Shown here: positions 1 to 5,314 of the stretch, one piece after another
How the letters are laid out: every line of letters begins with the position of its first letter
How positions within the stretch are numbered: position 1 is the stretch's first letter
DNA from: an uncultured Carnobacterium sp.
Lineage (GTDB): Bacteria > Bacillota > Bacilli > Lactobacillales > Aerococcaceae
NCBI GenBank assembly: GCA_937923125.1
Contig: CALALK010000248.1
Span: 1-5,314 of the forward strand
Reading direction: 5' to 3'
Length of the DNA: 5,314 nt
Notes under the pieces: generated by a model
Databases searched by the model: none
Told to the model about the DNA's origin: nothing
The model's input: only the letters and a program-made list of their open reading frames with translations
Made by a program: the position numbers and the translations under genes

Positions 1-850
1 ATTCGCCCATACCGCCAGCACGCATGCAGTCTGTAATCAGAGCTACATGGTCGTGACCGCAACATTTCATGACGATACTTGCGCTCACTGGGTGGACGTG
101 GTGACCGTCACAGATGAGTTCGTCGAATACGTTTGGCAATGTAAGTGCCGCGCCGACAACACCTGGTTCGCGGTGATGTAAGCCGCGCATTCCGTTGTAT
201 GTGTGAACGAAGATGTTTGCGCCGGCTTCAACGGCGTTTTTACAATCTTCGTAAGTGGCATCTGTATGTGCAAGAGCGACATAGATGTCTTTTGTTTTCG
301 CGTGTTTGATGAAATCAACAGCACCCTCACGTTCAGGCGCAATCGCGATTTTCTTCACCCAACCGCCAGCGCGTTCTTGCCATTCATCCAAGATTTCAGA
401 TTTAGGGTCGCCCATGTATTTAGGGTTTTGCGCGCCTTTGTATTTTTCACAGAAGAATGGACCTTCTAGGAAAATCCCTCTGATTTTAGCGCCGCCAAGT
501 GTTGTGGCGTTATCGCCGACTGTTTGGCAGACATCCGCTAATAATTCGCGAGATGCGGTTAAGGTTGTTGGTAAGTAAGAAGTGACTCCGCATGAAGGAA
601 GTCCTTCTGAAATGGTACGAAGTGCTTCTACGTCGTTATCCATGACGTCAGCGCCTTTGAATCCGTGAATATGTGTATCTACAAGACCTGGGGCAATTTG
701 ATAGTTGCCGTAGTCGATAATCGTAGCGCCGCTTTCTGGTTTTTCGGTTTGGAAGGCTCCGAAAGTTCCATTGTCTAAGATCGGTAAGTACCCTGGACCT
801 TTCACTTCGTCTTCAAAATAAAATGCTTTGGCATAAATATAAGTTGTCAT
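1..850 (-). CDS. nagA: N-acetylglucosamine/N-acetylgalactosamine-6-phosphate deacetylase (NagA/AgaA family), C-terminus missing
   Basis: This is a cytoplasmic metal-dependent amidohydrolase that converts N-acetylhexosamine-6-phosphate to hexosamine-6-phosphate plus acetate. The frame is open from ATG at 850 to the window edge, giving 283 codons; the family is usually about 380-400 residues, so roughly the last quarter is missing. All catalytic and metal positions that should be present are seen: H60 and H62 in DTHIHG, E129 in FLEGPFF, H195 in ALAHTDA, H216 in FVHTYNGM, the HHREPG substrate loop (H225-H226), DGHHVHP (about 249-254) and the catalytic D274 in ITDCMRAGG. It is the third gene of a leftward operon, 27 nt after the SIS gene, with its own ribosome binding site. 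The family is certain. Whether the substrate is GlcNAc-6-P or GalNAc-6-P is not: the AgaS-type neighbour leaves AgaA function open. More operon genes probably lie beyond position 1. Confidence 0.95.
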   Translation of the reverse strand, partial: MTTYIYAKAFYFEDEVKGPGYLPILDNGTFGAFQTEKPESGATIIDYGNYQIAPGLVDTHIHGFKGADVMDNDVEALRTISEGLPSCGVTSYLPTTLTASRELLADVCQTVGDNATTLGGAKIRGIFLEGPFFCEKYKGAQNPKYMGDPKSEILDEWQERAGGWVKKIAIAPEREGAVDFIKHAKTKDIYVALAHTDATYEDCKNAVEAGANIFVHTYNGMRGLHHREPGVVGAALTLPNVFDELICDGHHVHPVSASIVMKCCGHDHVALITDCMRAGGMGE

Positions 851-851
851 A

Positions 852-861
852 GGATCATCTC
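852..861 (-). promoter_or_regulatory. Extended ribosome binding site of the deacetylase gene
   Basis: On the minus strand this reads GAGATGATCC, one T before the ATG at 850. It matches GAGGTGATCC, the sequence that pairs with the 3' end of Firmicute 16S rRNA, in 9 of 10 positions. It has a weaker purine core but a longer pairing tail than usual, and it fixes the start at 850. Confidence 0.7.
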
Positions 862-877
862 TTTTCAATAAAGTTAT

Positions 878-2044
878 TTATGCTTCTAATGGGTGAATCG
901 TTACTCCTTTAACGACACGGTTCACAGTCCCTGTTGGTGAAGGAGTGTCTGGTTTGTTTCCAACTTTGATAGAAGAAAGTAGAGAAACGGTTTGTCCAAA
1001 TACCGCAAATGGAAGTGCAAGGTAAGCATCTGGAACGAAACGATATTCTTTATCGAAGCTGAAAGATAGACCTTCAAAGTCGCTTTCTACATCCACTCCA
1101 ACCGCAAGAACAAGGCGTGCAATTTGGTCGCCGTGTAATTCGTTTAAGATGTCGATGTCGTATTGACGAGTATAGTCGTCGTTCGATACGAATACGAAGG
1201 CTAGAGAAGAGCCGTTTACGAATGATTTAGGACCGTGACGGAATCCCATTGAAGAATCGAACGCTGTTGCGATTTGTCCAGCAGTCAATTCAAGAATCTT
1301 CAATTGAACTTCGCGAGTAAGGCCGCTGAGTGAACCAGAACCTAAGTAAATCACACGGTTGTAGTCTAAGTTCACGTAATGTTGAATCACGTCTTCACGT
1401 TCTAGGACGCTTGACCCCATTTGACGGATGGCTTTCACGAAGCCTTCTTTTTCTTCAAGTGAGTGTGCTTCGTCGAATACAAGAAGCGCTGTAAGAGTCA
1501 TACATGTGAAGCTTCCTGTCATCGCAAAACCAGCGTCGTTAGAGCGGTCTGGCATCATTAAGAGTAAGTTGTTTGTATCGTCTTTAGCAGCAACGGCTAA
1601 TTTTCCTTCTGGCGCACAAGTAATCGTGATTTGATAGAAGTCGCGCACGATTTGTTGGCCAAGTTGCACACTGGCAAGACTTTCTGGTGAGTTCCCGCTA
1701 CGTGCAAATGAAACAAGCACTGTAGGAATTTCTGCTTTGAAGTAGTCATGTGGATTACTTACAAGGTTTGTTGTTCCTACTGATTGGAAATCAAAACGGT
1801 CTTCATTTCCTGTACGTTTTAAGTAAGGAAGAATTGTATCTCCCACATATTGTGATGTACCCGCACCTGCGAAAATCACGCGTAGTTTTCCTTCTGGTAA
1901 ACGGTCTAAGAAAGCAGTGATGCGTTCTAAGTTTGCTTTGTAGTAATCAAAAGCTTCTTTCCACAATTCTGGTTGTTGGCGAATTTCGCGCGTTGTAATT
2001 TCTGCAGATAACGCTTCTAATTGACTAGTTGAAAATTGAAACAT
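878..2044 (-). CDS. agaS: AgaS-type double-SIS sugar-phosphate deaminase/isomerase
   Basis: The 388-residue protein has two sugar-isomerase (SIS) domains, about residues 55-165 and 225-320. Domain 1 shows GAGTSQYVGD (60-69) and SFARSGNSPES (112-122). Domain 2 shows GSGSLSGLTREVQ (235-247), LELTAG (251-256) and GFRHGPKS (267-274). NKPDTPSPTGTVNRVV (363-378) near the C-terminus is typical of the AgaS branch rather than GlmS or NagB. Known AgaS enzymes act on galactosamine-6-phosphate, removing ammonia to give tagatose-6-phosphate; some relatives may use glucosamine-6-phosphate. The start is placed at ATG 2044 because GGAGGG ends 4 nt before it. An in-frame TTG at 2056 would add four residues but overlaps that ribosome binding site. 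The gene lies 20 nt after the GntR gene and 27 nt before the deacetylase, so it is co-transcribed. It supplies the step after deacetylation and acts in the cytoplasm. The family is secure; the exact substrate is inferred. Confidence 0.92.
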   Translation of the reverse strand: MFQFSTSQLEALSAEITTREIRQQPELWKEAFDYYKANLERITAFLDRLPEGKLRVIFAGAGTSQYVGDTILPYLKRTGNEDRFDFQSVGTTNLVSNPHDYFKAEIPTVLVSFARSGNSPESLASVQLGQQIVRDFYQITITCAPEGKLAVAAKDDTNNLLLMMPDRSNDAGFAMTGSFTCMTLTALLVFDEAHSLEEKEGFVKAIRQMGSSVLEREDVIQHYVNLDYNRVIYLGSGSLSGLTREVQLKILELTAGQIATAFDSSMGFRHGPKSFVNGSSLAFVFVSNDDYTRQYDIDILNELHGDQIARLVLAVGVDVESDFEGLSFSFDKEYRFVPDAYLALPFAVFGQTVSLLSSIKVGNKPDTPSPTGTVNRVVKGVTIHPLEA

Positions 2045-2048
2045 AATA

Positions 2049-2054
2049 CCCTCC
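2049..2054 (-). promoter_or_regulatory. Ribosome binding site deciding the agaS start
   Basis: The minus strand reads GGAGGG, then TATT, then ATG at 2044. The alternative TTG at 2054-2056 overlaps the first base of this site, so it could not use it for initiation. Confidence 0.85.
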
Positions 2055-2064
2055 AAATGTTTTT

Positions 2065-2793
2065 TTAGTTGTTTGTGCGATAGTGTCTTACTTTGTAGAA
2101 GAATTGGTCGCTTCTGGCAACACTAATCGTATATTCGATGATGCGATTTTCATGATTTAATGTGGTTCGCATAAACCGTAAACAAGCGCTGTGCGGATCC
2201 ACATCCAAGACTTCCGCTTCTTCCGGCGAGAGAATGCTCGCTGAGAATTCTTCGTCGGCGTAGTGGATTTGCTGATGAAAATCATTTGCAAACACTTCAT
2301 ATAAAGATTGGCCTTCTAACTGCGTCTTCGTTAAAGTTTTGAAGACGTCGTATGGTAAGAAAGTTGTTTCTTTCATGAGTGGAATGCCATCTGCATACCG
2401 AATGCGTTTCAGACGAAAGAGCTTGTCACCAGCTTCGATTCCAACGAGTGGAGCGATAAATTCATCGGCTTCGTAACAATCCAGCGAAGTAATTTTCGTG
2501 GAAGGGACTTTGCCGAGTTCCTTCATCTGTTCCGTGAAACTGTAGCCTTCCAGCAAGTTTTGGCGTTCTTTCCATTGCGTTGAAATGAACGTGCCTTTTC
2601 CATGACGCTTATAAATATATCCAAGCGTCTCCAATTCCTTCAACGCTGTTCGAACGGTGGTGCGACTGACATTATAGACTTTTGTAATTTCGCGCTCCGA
2701 AAGCATTTTTTCGTGTGCTTTTCCCTTGGTCTTAATGAAGTCGATCAACGCTAGACTCAGTGTTGAGTAGAGTGGAGAAGGTTTGGCTACCAT
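2065..2793 (-). CDS. GntR/HutC-family transcriptional repressor of the amino-sugar operon (NagR/GnbR-like)
   Basis: This 242-residue DNA-binding regulator has an N-terminal winged helix (about residues 8-72) with LSEREITKVYNVSRTTVRTA (31-50), the recognition helix in the SRTTVRTAL segment, and the wing YKRHGKGTF (61-69). A C-terminal UTRA effector domain (about 90-236) includes FRLKRIRYADGIPLMKET (126-143) and a final IIEYTISVARSDQFFYKV stretch (218-235). Length and layout are normal for the HutC subfamily, whose NagR/DasR members bind glucosamine-6-phosphate or related sugar phosphates and then release DNA. The start at 2793 is set by AAGGAGG seven bases upstream. It is the first gene of the operon, and its promoter carries a perfect TGGT-N4-ACCA inverted repeat, so autorepression is likely. 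The sugar-phosphate effector is inferred from the two downstream catabolic genes; GlcN-6-P or GalN-6-P are the best candidates. Confidence 0.92.
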   Translation of the reverse strand: MVAKPSPLYSTLSLALIDFIKTKGKAHEKMLSEREITKVYNVSRTTVRTALKELETLGYIYKRHGKGTFISTQWKERQNLLEGYSFTEQMKELGKVPSTKITSLDCYEADEFIAPLVGIEAGDKLFRLKRIRYADGIPLMKETTFLPYDVFKTLTKTQLEGQSLYEVFANDFHQQIHYADEEFSASILSPEEAEVLDVDPHSACLRFMRTTLNHENRIIEYTISVARSDQFFYKVRHYRTNN

Positions 2794-2800
2794 ATCGGTT

Positions 2801-2807
2801 CCTCCTT
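2801..2807 (-). promoter_or_regulatory. Ribosome binding site of the GntR gene
   Basis: The minus strand reads AAGGAGG, seven bases before ATG 2793. It is a full-strength site and is the basis for that start. Confidence 0.85.
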
Positions 2808-2826
2808 TCGTAAAAAACTCTTCTAC

Positions 2827-2844
2827 AACTGGTCACTACCAGTT
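2827..2844 (-). promoter_or_regulatory. Operator for the GntR/HutC repressor
   Basis: This is a perfect inverted repeat, AACTGGT - 4 nt - ACCAGTT. The core TGGT-N4-ACCA is the known operator type of NagR/DasR-class HutC regulators. It begins at the predicted transcription start of the leftward promoter (about 2844) and lies wholly in the leader, so a bound dimer would block initiation or early elongation. The sequence match is direct; the pairing with the neighbouring repressor is inferred from position and family. Confidence 0.85.
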
Positions 2845-2850
2845 AATACC

Positions 2851-2879
2851 ATTGTAAGTTTTTTTCGCGCTTTCGTCAA
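2851..2879 (-). promoter_or_regulatory. Sigma-A promoter of the gntR-agaS-nagA operon
   Basis: On the minus strand there is a -35 TTGACG (2879-2874), a 17-nt spacer rich in A near the -10, and a -10 TACAAT (2856-2851). Each hexamer departs from consensus by one base. Transcription should start near 2844, giving a leader of about 50 nt. The operator follows directly at +1 and a cre-like box overlaps the -35. Confidence 0.85.
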
Positions 2880-2890
2880 TAGCGTTTTCA
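2877..2890 (-). promoter_or_regulatory. Catabolite-response (cre-like) element
   Basis: The minus strand reads TGAAAACGCTATTG. Against the CcpA consensus TGWAANCGNTNWCA, the first 12 positions all match and only the last two differ. It overlaps the -35 of the leftward promoter, where CcpA binding would repress by blocking RNA polymerase. This fits an operon for an alternative carbon source. No CcpA gene is in the window, so function is inferred. Confidence 0.6.
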
Positions 2891-3025
2891 TAAAAAGGCG
2901 GGGGATTACGAGGGTTTTCAACAAAATTTCTAAAAATTCATGCTTAAGTGCATTTAGGGATTTTACAAAAGAAGTTAAAGAATGCTAAAAATCGCTGAGT
3001 AGAGCCTCCTTTAAGTCAAAAATAA
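2891..3025. other. Middle of the divergent intergenic region, no clear feature
   Basis: This stretch lies between the two promoters. It is A-rich with stop codons in all frames. I see no convincing RNA gene, riboswitch or small ORF with a ribosome binding site. The octamer AAAGGCGG at 2894-2901 recurs at 3034-3041, which could be chance. An inverted-repeat arm starts at 3005. Confidence 0.5.
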
Positions 3026-3041
3026 TTTACATTAAAGGCGG
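3005..3041. repeat. Imperfect inverted repeat over the sda promoter -35
   Basis: CCTCCTTTAA (3005-3014) is repeated in inverted form as TTAAAGGCGG (3032-3041), with 9 of 10 positions pairing and 17 nt between the arms. The right arm begins directly after the -35 hexamer and fills most of the spacer. It could be a regulator site for the serine dehydratase operon or a chance dyad. No T-tract follows it, so it is not a terminator. Confidence 0.35.
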
Positions 3042-3054
3042 ATACTGATACGAT
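3026..3054 (+). promoter_or_regulatory. Extended -10 promoter of the sdaAB-sdaAA-msrA operon
   Basis: There is a -35 TTTACA (3026-3031), a 17-nt spacer, and a -10 TACGAT (3049-3054) preceded by TG and one base (3046-3048), the extended -10 signature. Transcription should start near 3061. That leaves only about 20 nt of leader before the ATG at 3081. Confidence 0.75.
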
Positions 3055-3066
3055 AGAAAGGCAAAG

Positions 3067-3072
3067 AAAGGA
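3067..3072 (+). promoter_or_regulatory. Ribosome binding site deciding the sdaAB start
   Basis: AAAGGA sits 8 nt before ATG 3081. The upstream in-frame ATG at 3072 overlaps this site and would lie only about 11 nt from the predicted transcript end. The downstream ATG is therefore preferred. Confidence 0.65.
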
Positions 3073-3080
3073 TGGCCGAC

Positions 3081-3758
3081 ATGGAAGGAAATAAAGTACA
3101 AAATTATAAGAGCTGTTTTGATATTATTGGTCCGATTATGGTGGGCCCTTCTTCTTCACATACTGCTGGAGCGATTGCGATTGGTGCTCTTGCGAGACAA
3201 TTATTCGGTGGCACACCAAAGAATGTGAGATGCGACTATTATGAGTCATTCTCCGAAACGCATAAGGGACACGGAACGGATTTTGCGATTATTAGCGGAA
3301 TTTTAGGCTTTGCGACAGATGATGTTCGCGTGCCGCGTGCCGTTGAGATTGCGGAATCCGAAGGGATGCATATTGAATTTGTCGAGCGAAAAGAACCAAG
3401 CCCTGTGAATCACGCCAATACTGCGGATTTGACCTTGAGCGATGAGAAACGTACGATTCGCCTCATTGGGACCTCTGTTGGTGGTGGAGCAGTGGAAGTG
3501 AAGTACATCGAGGTGGATGGCTTTAAGATGGATCTATCAGGTCCGCTTCCGGTTTTACTTGAAGTGGTTTCTCTCGGGGAAATGCCTGTTCTCTACAATT
3601 TACTACATGAGCATGGCGTTACCATTTCAAAACAACGAGTGGAAATGACAGAAGATAGCCAAATGATGGGATATGAGCTTGTTGATTTATTATCCCCAGA
3701 ATTAAAAGAACAAATACAAACATTAAGAAAAACGCATAACATCTACATGTTTGCGTGA
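3081..3758 (+). CDS. sdaAB: L-serine dehydratase, iron-sulphur-dependent, beta subunit
   Basis: This is the beta subunit of the cytoplasmic [4Fe-4S] L-serine deaminase, which converts L-serine to pyruvate and ammonia together with the alpha subunit encoded next. The 225-residue protein begins with the conserved FDIIGPIMVGPSSSHTAGA segment (13-31). ESFSETHKGHGTDFAI follows at about 55-70, then the GTSVGGGAVEV turn (about 134-144). The C-terminal third is an ACT-like domain (LLEVVSLGEMPVLYNLLHEHGVTI region). Length is close to the roughly 220 residues of the Bacillus subtilis protein. An in-frame ATG at 3072 would add three residues, but the ribosome binding site and short leader favour 3081. 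The gene is first in a rightward operon, with the alpha subunit starting 21 nt after its stop. Identification is very secure; only the start is open. Confidence 0.95.
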   Translation: MEGNKVQNYKSCFDIIGPIMVGPSSSHTAGAIAIGALARQLFGGTPKNVRCDYYESFSETHKGHGTDFAIISGILGFATDDVRVPRAVEIAESEGMHIEFVERKEPSPVNHANTADLTLSDEKRTIRLIGTSVGGGAVEVKYIEVDGFKMDLSGPLPVLLEVVSLGEMPVLYNLLHEHGVTISKQRVEMTEDSQMMGYELVDLLSPELKEQIQTLRKTHNIYMFA

Positions 3759-3779
3759 TGATAAGGAAGGAAGTTTGCA

Positions 3780-4682
3780 ATGTTTTCGACCATTAAAGAA
3801 TTGGTAGCATTAGCAACAGAACAAAAGAAGCCCATTTCGGAAATCATGATTGAACAAGAAATGGAAATGACCCAGCAAAGTCGTGAGTACATCTGGGAGA
3901 AAATGGAAAAAAACTTACAAACGATGAAGAACGCCGTTGAACGAAGCGTGGAAGGAGAGGGTGTGTTCTCTCCAACAGGCTTAACGGGTGGCGACGCGTT
4001 GAAGATGAAGAAATATCGTGAACGTGGGAAAACATTGTCGGGAGATAGTATTCTAGCGGGGGTACAATACGCGCTTGGAACAAACGAAGTCAATGCTGCA
4101 ATGGGGCTTGTGTGTGCGACTCCAACAGCAGGAGCGAGTGGAACCTTACCTGGCGTTGTGTTCTCGATTGCCGATACGATGAACTTGAACCATGAACAAC
4201 AAGTTCGTTTCCTCTTTACTTCGGCAGCCTTTGGGATGGTCGTGGCCAATAACGCGATGATTGCCGGGGCGACAGGTGGATGCCAAGCCGAAGTCGGAAG
4301 TGCCAGTGCGATGGCCGCAGCCGCAGCCGTTGAAGCAGCCGGTGGAACGCCGCAAGAGAGTTCTGAAGCCTTTGCGACAGCGCTTGGGAATTTATTAGGA
4401 CTTGTTTGTGACCCTGTAGCCGGTCTTGTAGAAGTGCCGTGCGTGAAGCGAAATGCGATTGGCGCGGGGAATGCGTTGATTGCCGCAGATATGGCACTTG
4501 CGGGTATTACAAACGTGATTCCAGCCGATGAAACCATCGAAGCGATGCGCAGTATCGGGGTGAGAATGCCACGAGAACTCCGTGAAACGGGACTCGGTGG
4601 ATTGGCAGGCACAAGAACAGGTGTCGCGATTAAGATGCGTATTTTCGGGGAAGATGTTTCGTTGAACCCGGAACAAGACTAG
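3780..4682 (+). CDS. sdaAA: L-serine dehydratase, iron-sulphur-dependent, alpha subunit
   Basis: This is the catalytic subunit of L-serine deaminase. The 300-residue length is full for the separate-subunit Gram-positive form. An N-terminal helical part (about 1-55) leads to [20 protein letters not shown] (64-83), and the glycine-rich loop [14 protein letters not shown] (112-125) belongs to the active site. The three cysteines expected to hold the [4Fe-4S] cluster are C168 ([11 protein letters not shown]), C210 ([14 protein letters not shown]) and C221. Their spacing of 42 and 11 residues equals that recalled for the single-chain Legionella enzyme. [20 protein letters not shown] follows at 223-242. 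The cluster makes such enzymes sensitive to oxygen. Its ribosome binding site AAGGAAGG (3763-3770) is 9 nt before the ATG. The stop codon TAG overlaps the ribosome binding site of msrA. A long antisense frame over this gene is not considered real. Confidence 0.97.
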   Translation: MFSTIKELVALATEQKKPISEIMIEQEMEMTQQSREYIWEKMEKNLQTMKNAVERSVEGEGVFSPTGLTGGDALKMKKYRERGKTLSGDSILAGVQYALGTNEVNAAMGLVCATPTAGASGTLPGVVFSIADTMNLNHEQQVRFLFTSAAFGMVVANNAMIAGATGGCQAEVGSASAMAAAAAVEAAGGTPQESSEAFATALGNLLGLVCDPVAGLVEVPCVKRNAIGAGNALIAADMALAGITNVIPADETIEAMRSIGVRMPRELRETGLGGLAGTRTGVAIKMRIFGEDVSLNPEQD

Positions 4683-4686
4683 GAGG
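4681..4686 (+). promoter_or_regulatory. Ribosome binding site of msrA overlapping the sdaAA stop
   Basis: AGGAGG shares its first two bases with the sdaAA TAG codon (4680-4682) and lies 7 nt before ATG 4694. Ribosomes ending sdaAA would sit on this site, which favours coupled translation. Confidence 0.85.
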
Positions 4687-4693
4687 AATACAC

Positions 4694-5215
4694 ATGGCAA
4701 AAGAAATTGCTACATTTGCAGGAGGCTGTTTCTGGTGCATGGTGAAGCCATTTGACAGCCAACCAGGAATCGAGTCTGTAATCTCAGGATACACAGGCGG
4801 CCACAAAGAAAATCCGACATACAAGGAAGTATGTAGCGGAACAACAGGACATACAGAGGCCGTGCAAATCACGTTCGACCCAGAAGTATTCCCTTATGAA
4901 AAACTCGTGGAAGTGTACTGGCAACAAACGGACCCAACGGATGCCATGGGACAATTCGTGGACCGTGGAGATTCATACCGCCCAGTCATCTTCTATCACT
5001 CAGAAGAACAAAGAAAGATTGCGGAAGCTTCAAAAGCAGCCTTGCAAGCCAGCGGACGATTCAAAAAAGATATCGTGACAAAAATCGAGCCTGCAAGCAC
5101 GTTCTATCCTGCAGAAGAATATCACCAAGATTTCTACAAGAAGGATCCAGAGCATTATAAACGTTACCGCGGACTTTCAGGTCGTGACACTTTTATCGAC
5201 AGTATTTGGAAATAA
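4694..5215 (+). CDS. msrA: Peptide-methionine (S)-S-oxide reductase MsrA
   Basis: This cytoplasmic repair enzyme reduces the S form of methionine sulfoxide in proteins and free methionine, using thioredoxin as electron donor. The 173-residue protein has the catalytic motif [11 protein letters not shown] (10-20), in which C12 is the nucleophile, plus [19 protein letters not shown] (31-49) with C47, TGHTEAVQ (51-58), and the conserved [20 protein letters not shown] (77-96). [10 protein letters not shown] (139-148) completes the fold. C15 or C47 could be a resolving cysteine; the usual C-terminal resolving cysteines are absent. No MsrB domain is fused and none follows before the terminator. Placed 11 nt after sdaAA with an overlapping ribosome binding site, it is the last gene of the operon. 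Identification is secure. The partner gene choice is unusual in my knowledge. Confidence 0.97.
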   Translation: MAKEIATFAGGCFWCMVKPFDSQPGIESVISGYTGGHKENPTYKEVCSGTTGHTEAVQITFDPEVFPYEKLVEVYWQQTDPTDAMGQFVDRGDSYRPVIFYHSEEQRKIAEASKAALQASGRFKKDIVTKIEPASTFYPAEEYHQDFYKKDPEHYKRYRGLSGRDTFIDSIWK

Positions 5216-5217
5216 GA

Positions 5218-5267
5218 AAAAGATCTAAAATTATCATATATGATAATTTTAGATCTTTTATTTTTTA
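5218..5267. terminator. Bidirectional rho-independent terminator between convergent genes
   Basis: A perfect 42-nt palindrome (5218-5259), centred between 5238 and 5239, forms a long A/T-rich hairpin with only two GATC-containing stretches for GC content. It is followed by TTTT-A-TTTTTT on the plus strand, and in the reverse direction by TTTTTC after the stem. It begins two nt after the msrA stop. It would end the sda-msrA transcript and also that of the convergent gene. Confidence 0.85.
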
Positions 5268-5314
5268 TTCGTCTTCAGTATTTTCACTGTCAATAATGCC
5301 TTCATGATAGTCTC
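5265..5314 (-). CDS. C-terminal end of a convergent protein, product unknown
   Basis: On the minus strand an open frame enters from the window edge and stops with TAA at 5267-5265. Its last residues read DYHEGIIDSENTEDE. The acidic tail, the stop placed right at the reverse exit of the bidirectional terminator and the lack of a plus-strand alternative suggest a real gene end. Sixteen codons are too few to name a family, and another frame or no gene at all remains possible. Confidence 0.45.
   Translation of the reverse strand, partial: DYHEGIIDSENTEDE

Noticed and set aside
260..280. Possible frameshift or decay in the deacetylase.
   Set aside because: The frame is open from 850 to the window edge, with all metal and catalytic residues at the expected spacing. 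It is cut only by the window boundary.
203..578. Two plus-strand open frames over the first gene.
   Set aside because: They are antisense to the deacetylase, whose catalytic residues are all present in the opposite frame. Neither gives a recognisable protein.
2860..2876. A second possible cre-like box in the spacer of the leftward promoter (CGAAAGCGCGAAAA on the minus strand).
   Set aside because: It matches the consensus in only about 11 of 14 positions, lacks the opening T and the closing C, and overlaps an A-tract that explains much of the match. The site at 2877-2890 is better.
2891..3025. Possible riboswitch or small RNA between the divergent promoters.
   Set aside because: The predicted leaders are short (about 50 and 20 nt), and the region between lies upstream of both transcript starts. 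No long helix followed by a T-tract is seen.
3743..4612. A 289-codon open frame on the minus strand, antisense to sdaAA.
   Set aside because: It lies over a fully conserved sdaAA gene, its product is a low-complexity Ala/Pro/Ser-rich string with no recognisable domain, and I see no proper ribosome binding site or promoter for it. It is a by-product of sdaAA codon use.

Overview
The window looks like ordinary chromosomal DNA from a low-to-moderate GC Firmicute, most likely a member of the Lactobacillales (Carnobacteriaceae, Aerococcaceae, Enterococcaceae or a relative). The evidence is the strong AGGAGG-type ribosome binding sites, sigma-A style promoters, a GntR/HutC repressor with a TGGT-N4-ACCA operator, a cre-like box, and the two-subunit iron-sulphur L-serine dehydratase typical of Gram-positive bacteria. 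The species cannot be fixed from the sequence alone.

Layout. Positions 1-2793 hold a leftward (minus-strand) amino-sugar operon. It reads, in order of transcription, a GntR/HutC repressor (2793-2065), an AgaS-type double-SIS sugar-phosphate deaminase/isomerase (2044-878) and an N-acetylhexosamine-6-phosphate deacetylase of the NagA/AgaA family (850 to beyond position 1, C-terminus cut off by the window edge). Positions 2794-3080 are a divergent control region. The leftward side has a near-consensus promoter (TTGACG-17-TACAAT), a perfect inverted-repeat operator starting at the predicted +1, and a CcpA-type cre-like site over the -35. The rightward side has a TTTACA-17-TACGAT promoter with an extended -10. 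Positions 3081-5215 are a rightward operon, sdaAB - sdaAA - msrA. A perfect 42-nt palindrome with a T-tail (5218-5259) ends it. A few codons of a probable convergent minus-strand gene close the window.

How the genes work together. The deacetylase would remove acetate from a phosphorylated N-acetyl-hexosamine, and the SIS enzyme would then remove the amino group to give a ketose phosphate for glycolysis. The repressor probably senses an amino-sugar phosphate and represses its own operon, with a second layer of carbon catabolite control through the cre-like site. The presence of AgaS rather than NagB next to the deacetylase makes GalNAc as likely a substrate as GlcNAc. In the other operon, the two SdaA subunits form an oxygen-sensitive [4Fe-4S] L-serine deaminase, and MsrA repairs oxidised methionine. 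The msrA ribosome binding site overlaps the sdaAA stop codon, so the two are probably translated together.

I see no mobile element, CRISPR array, RNA gene or evident new system. The most worthwhile observations are the layered control region, the GalNAc-versus-GlcNAc question, and the placing of msrA behind the iron-sulphur serine dehydratase.
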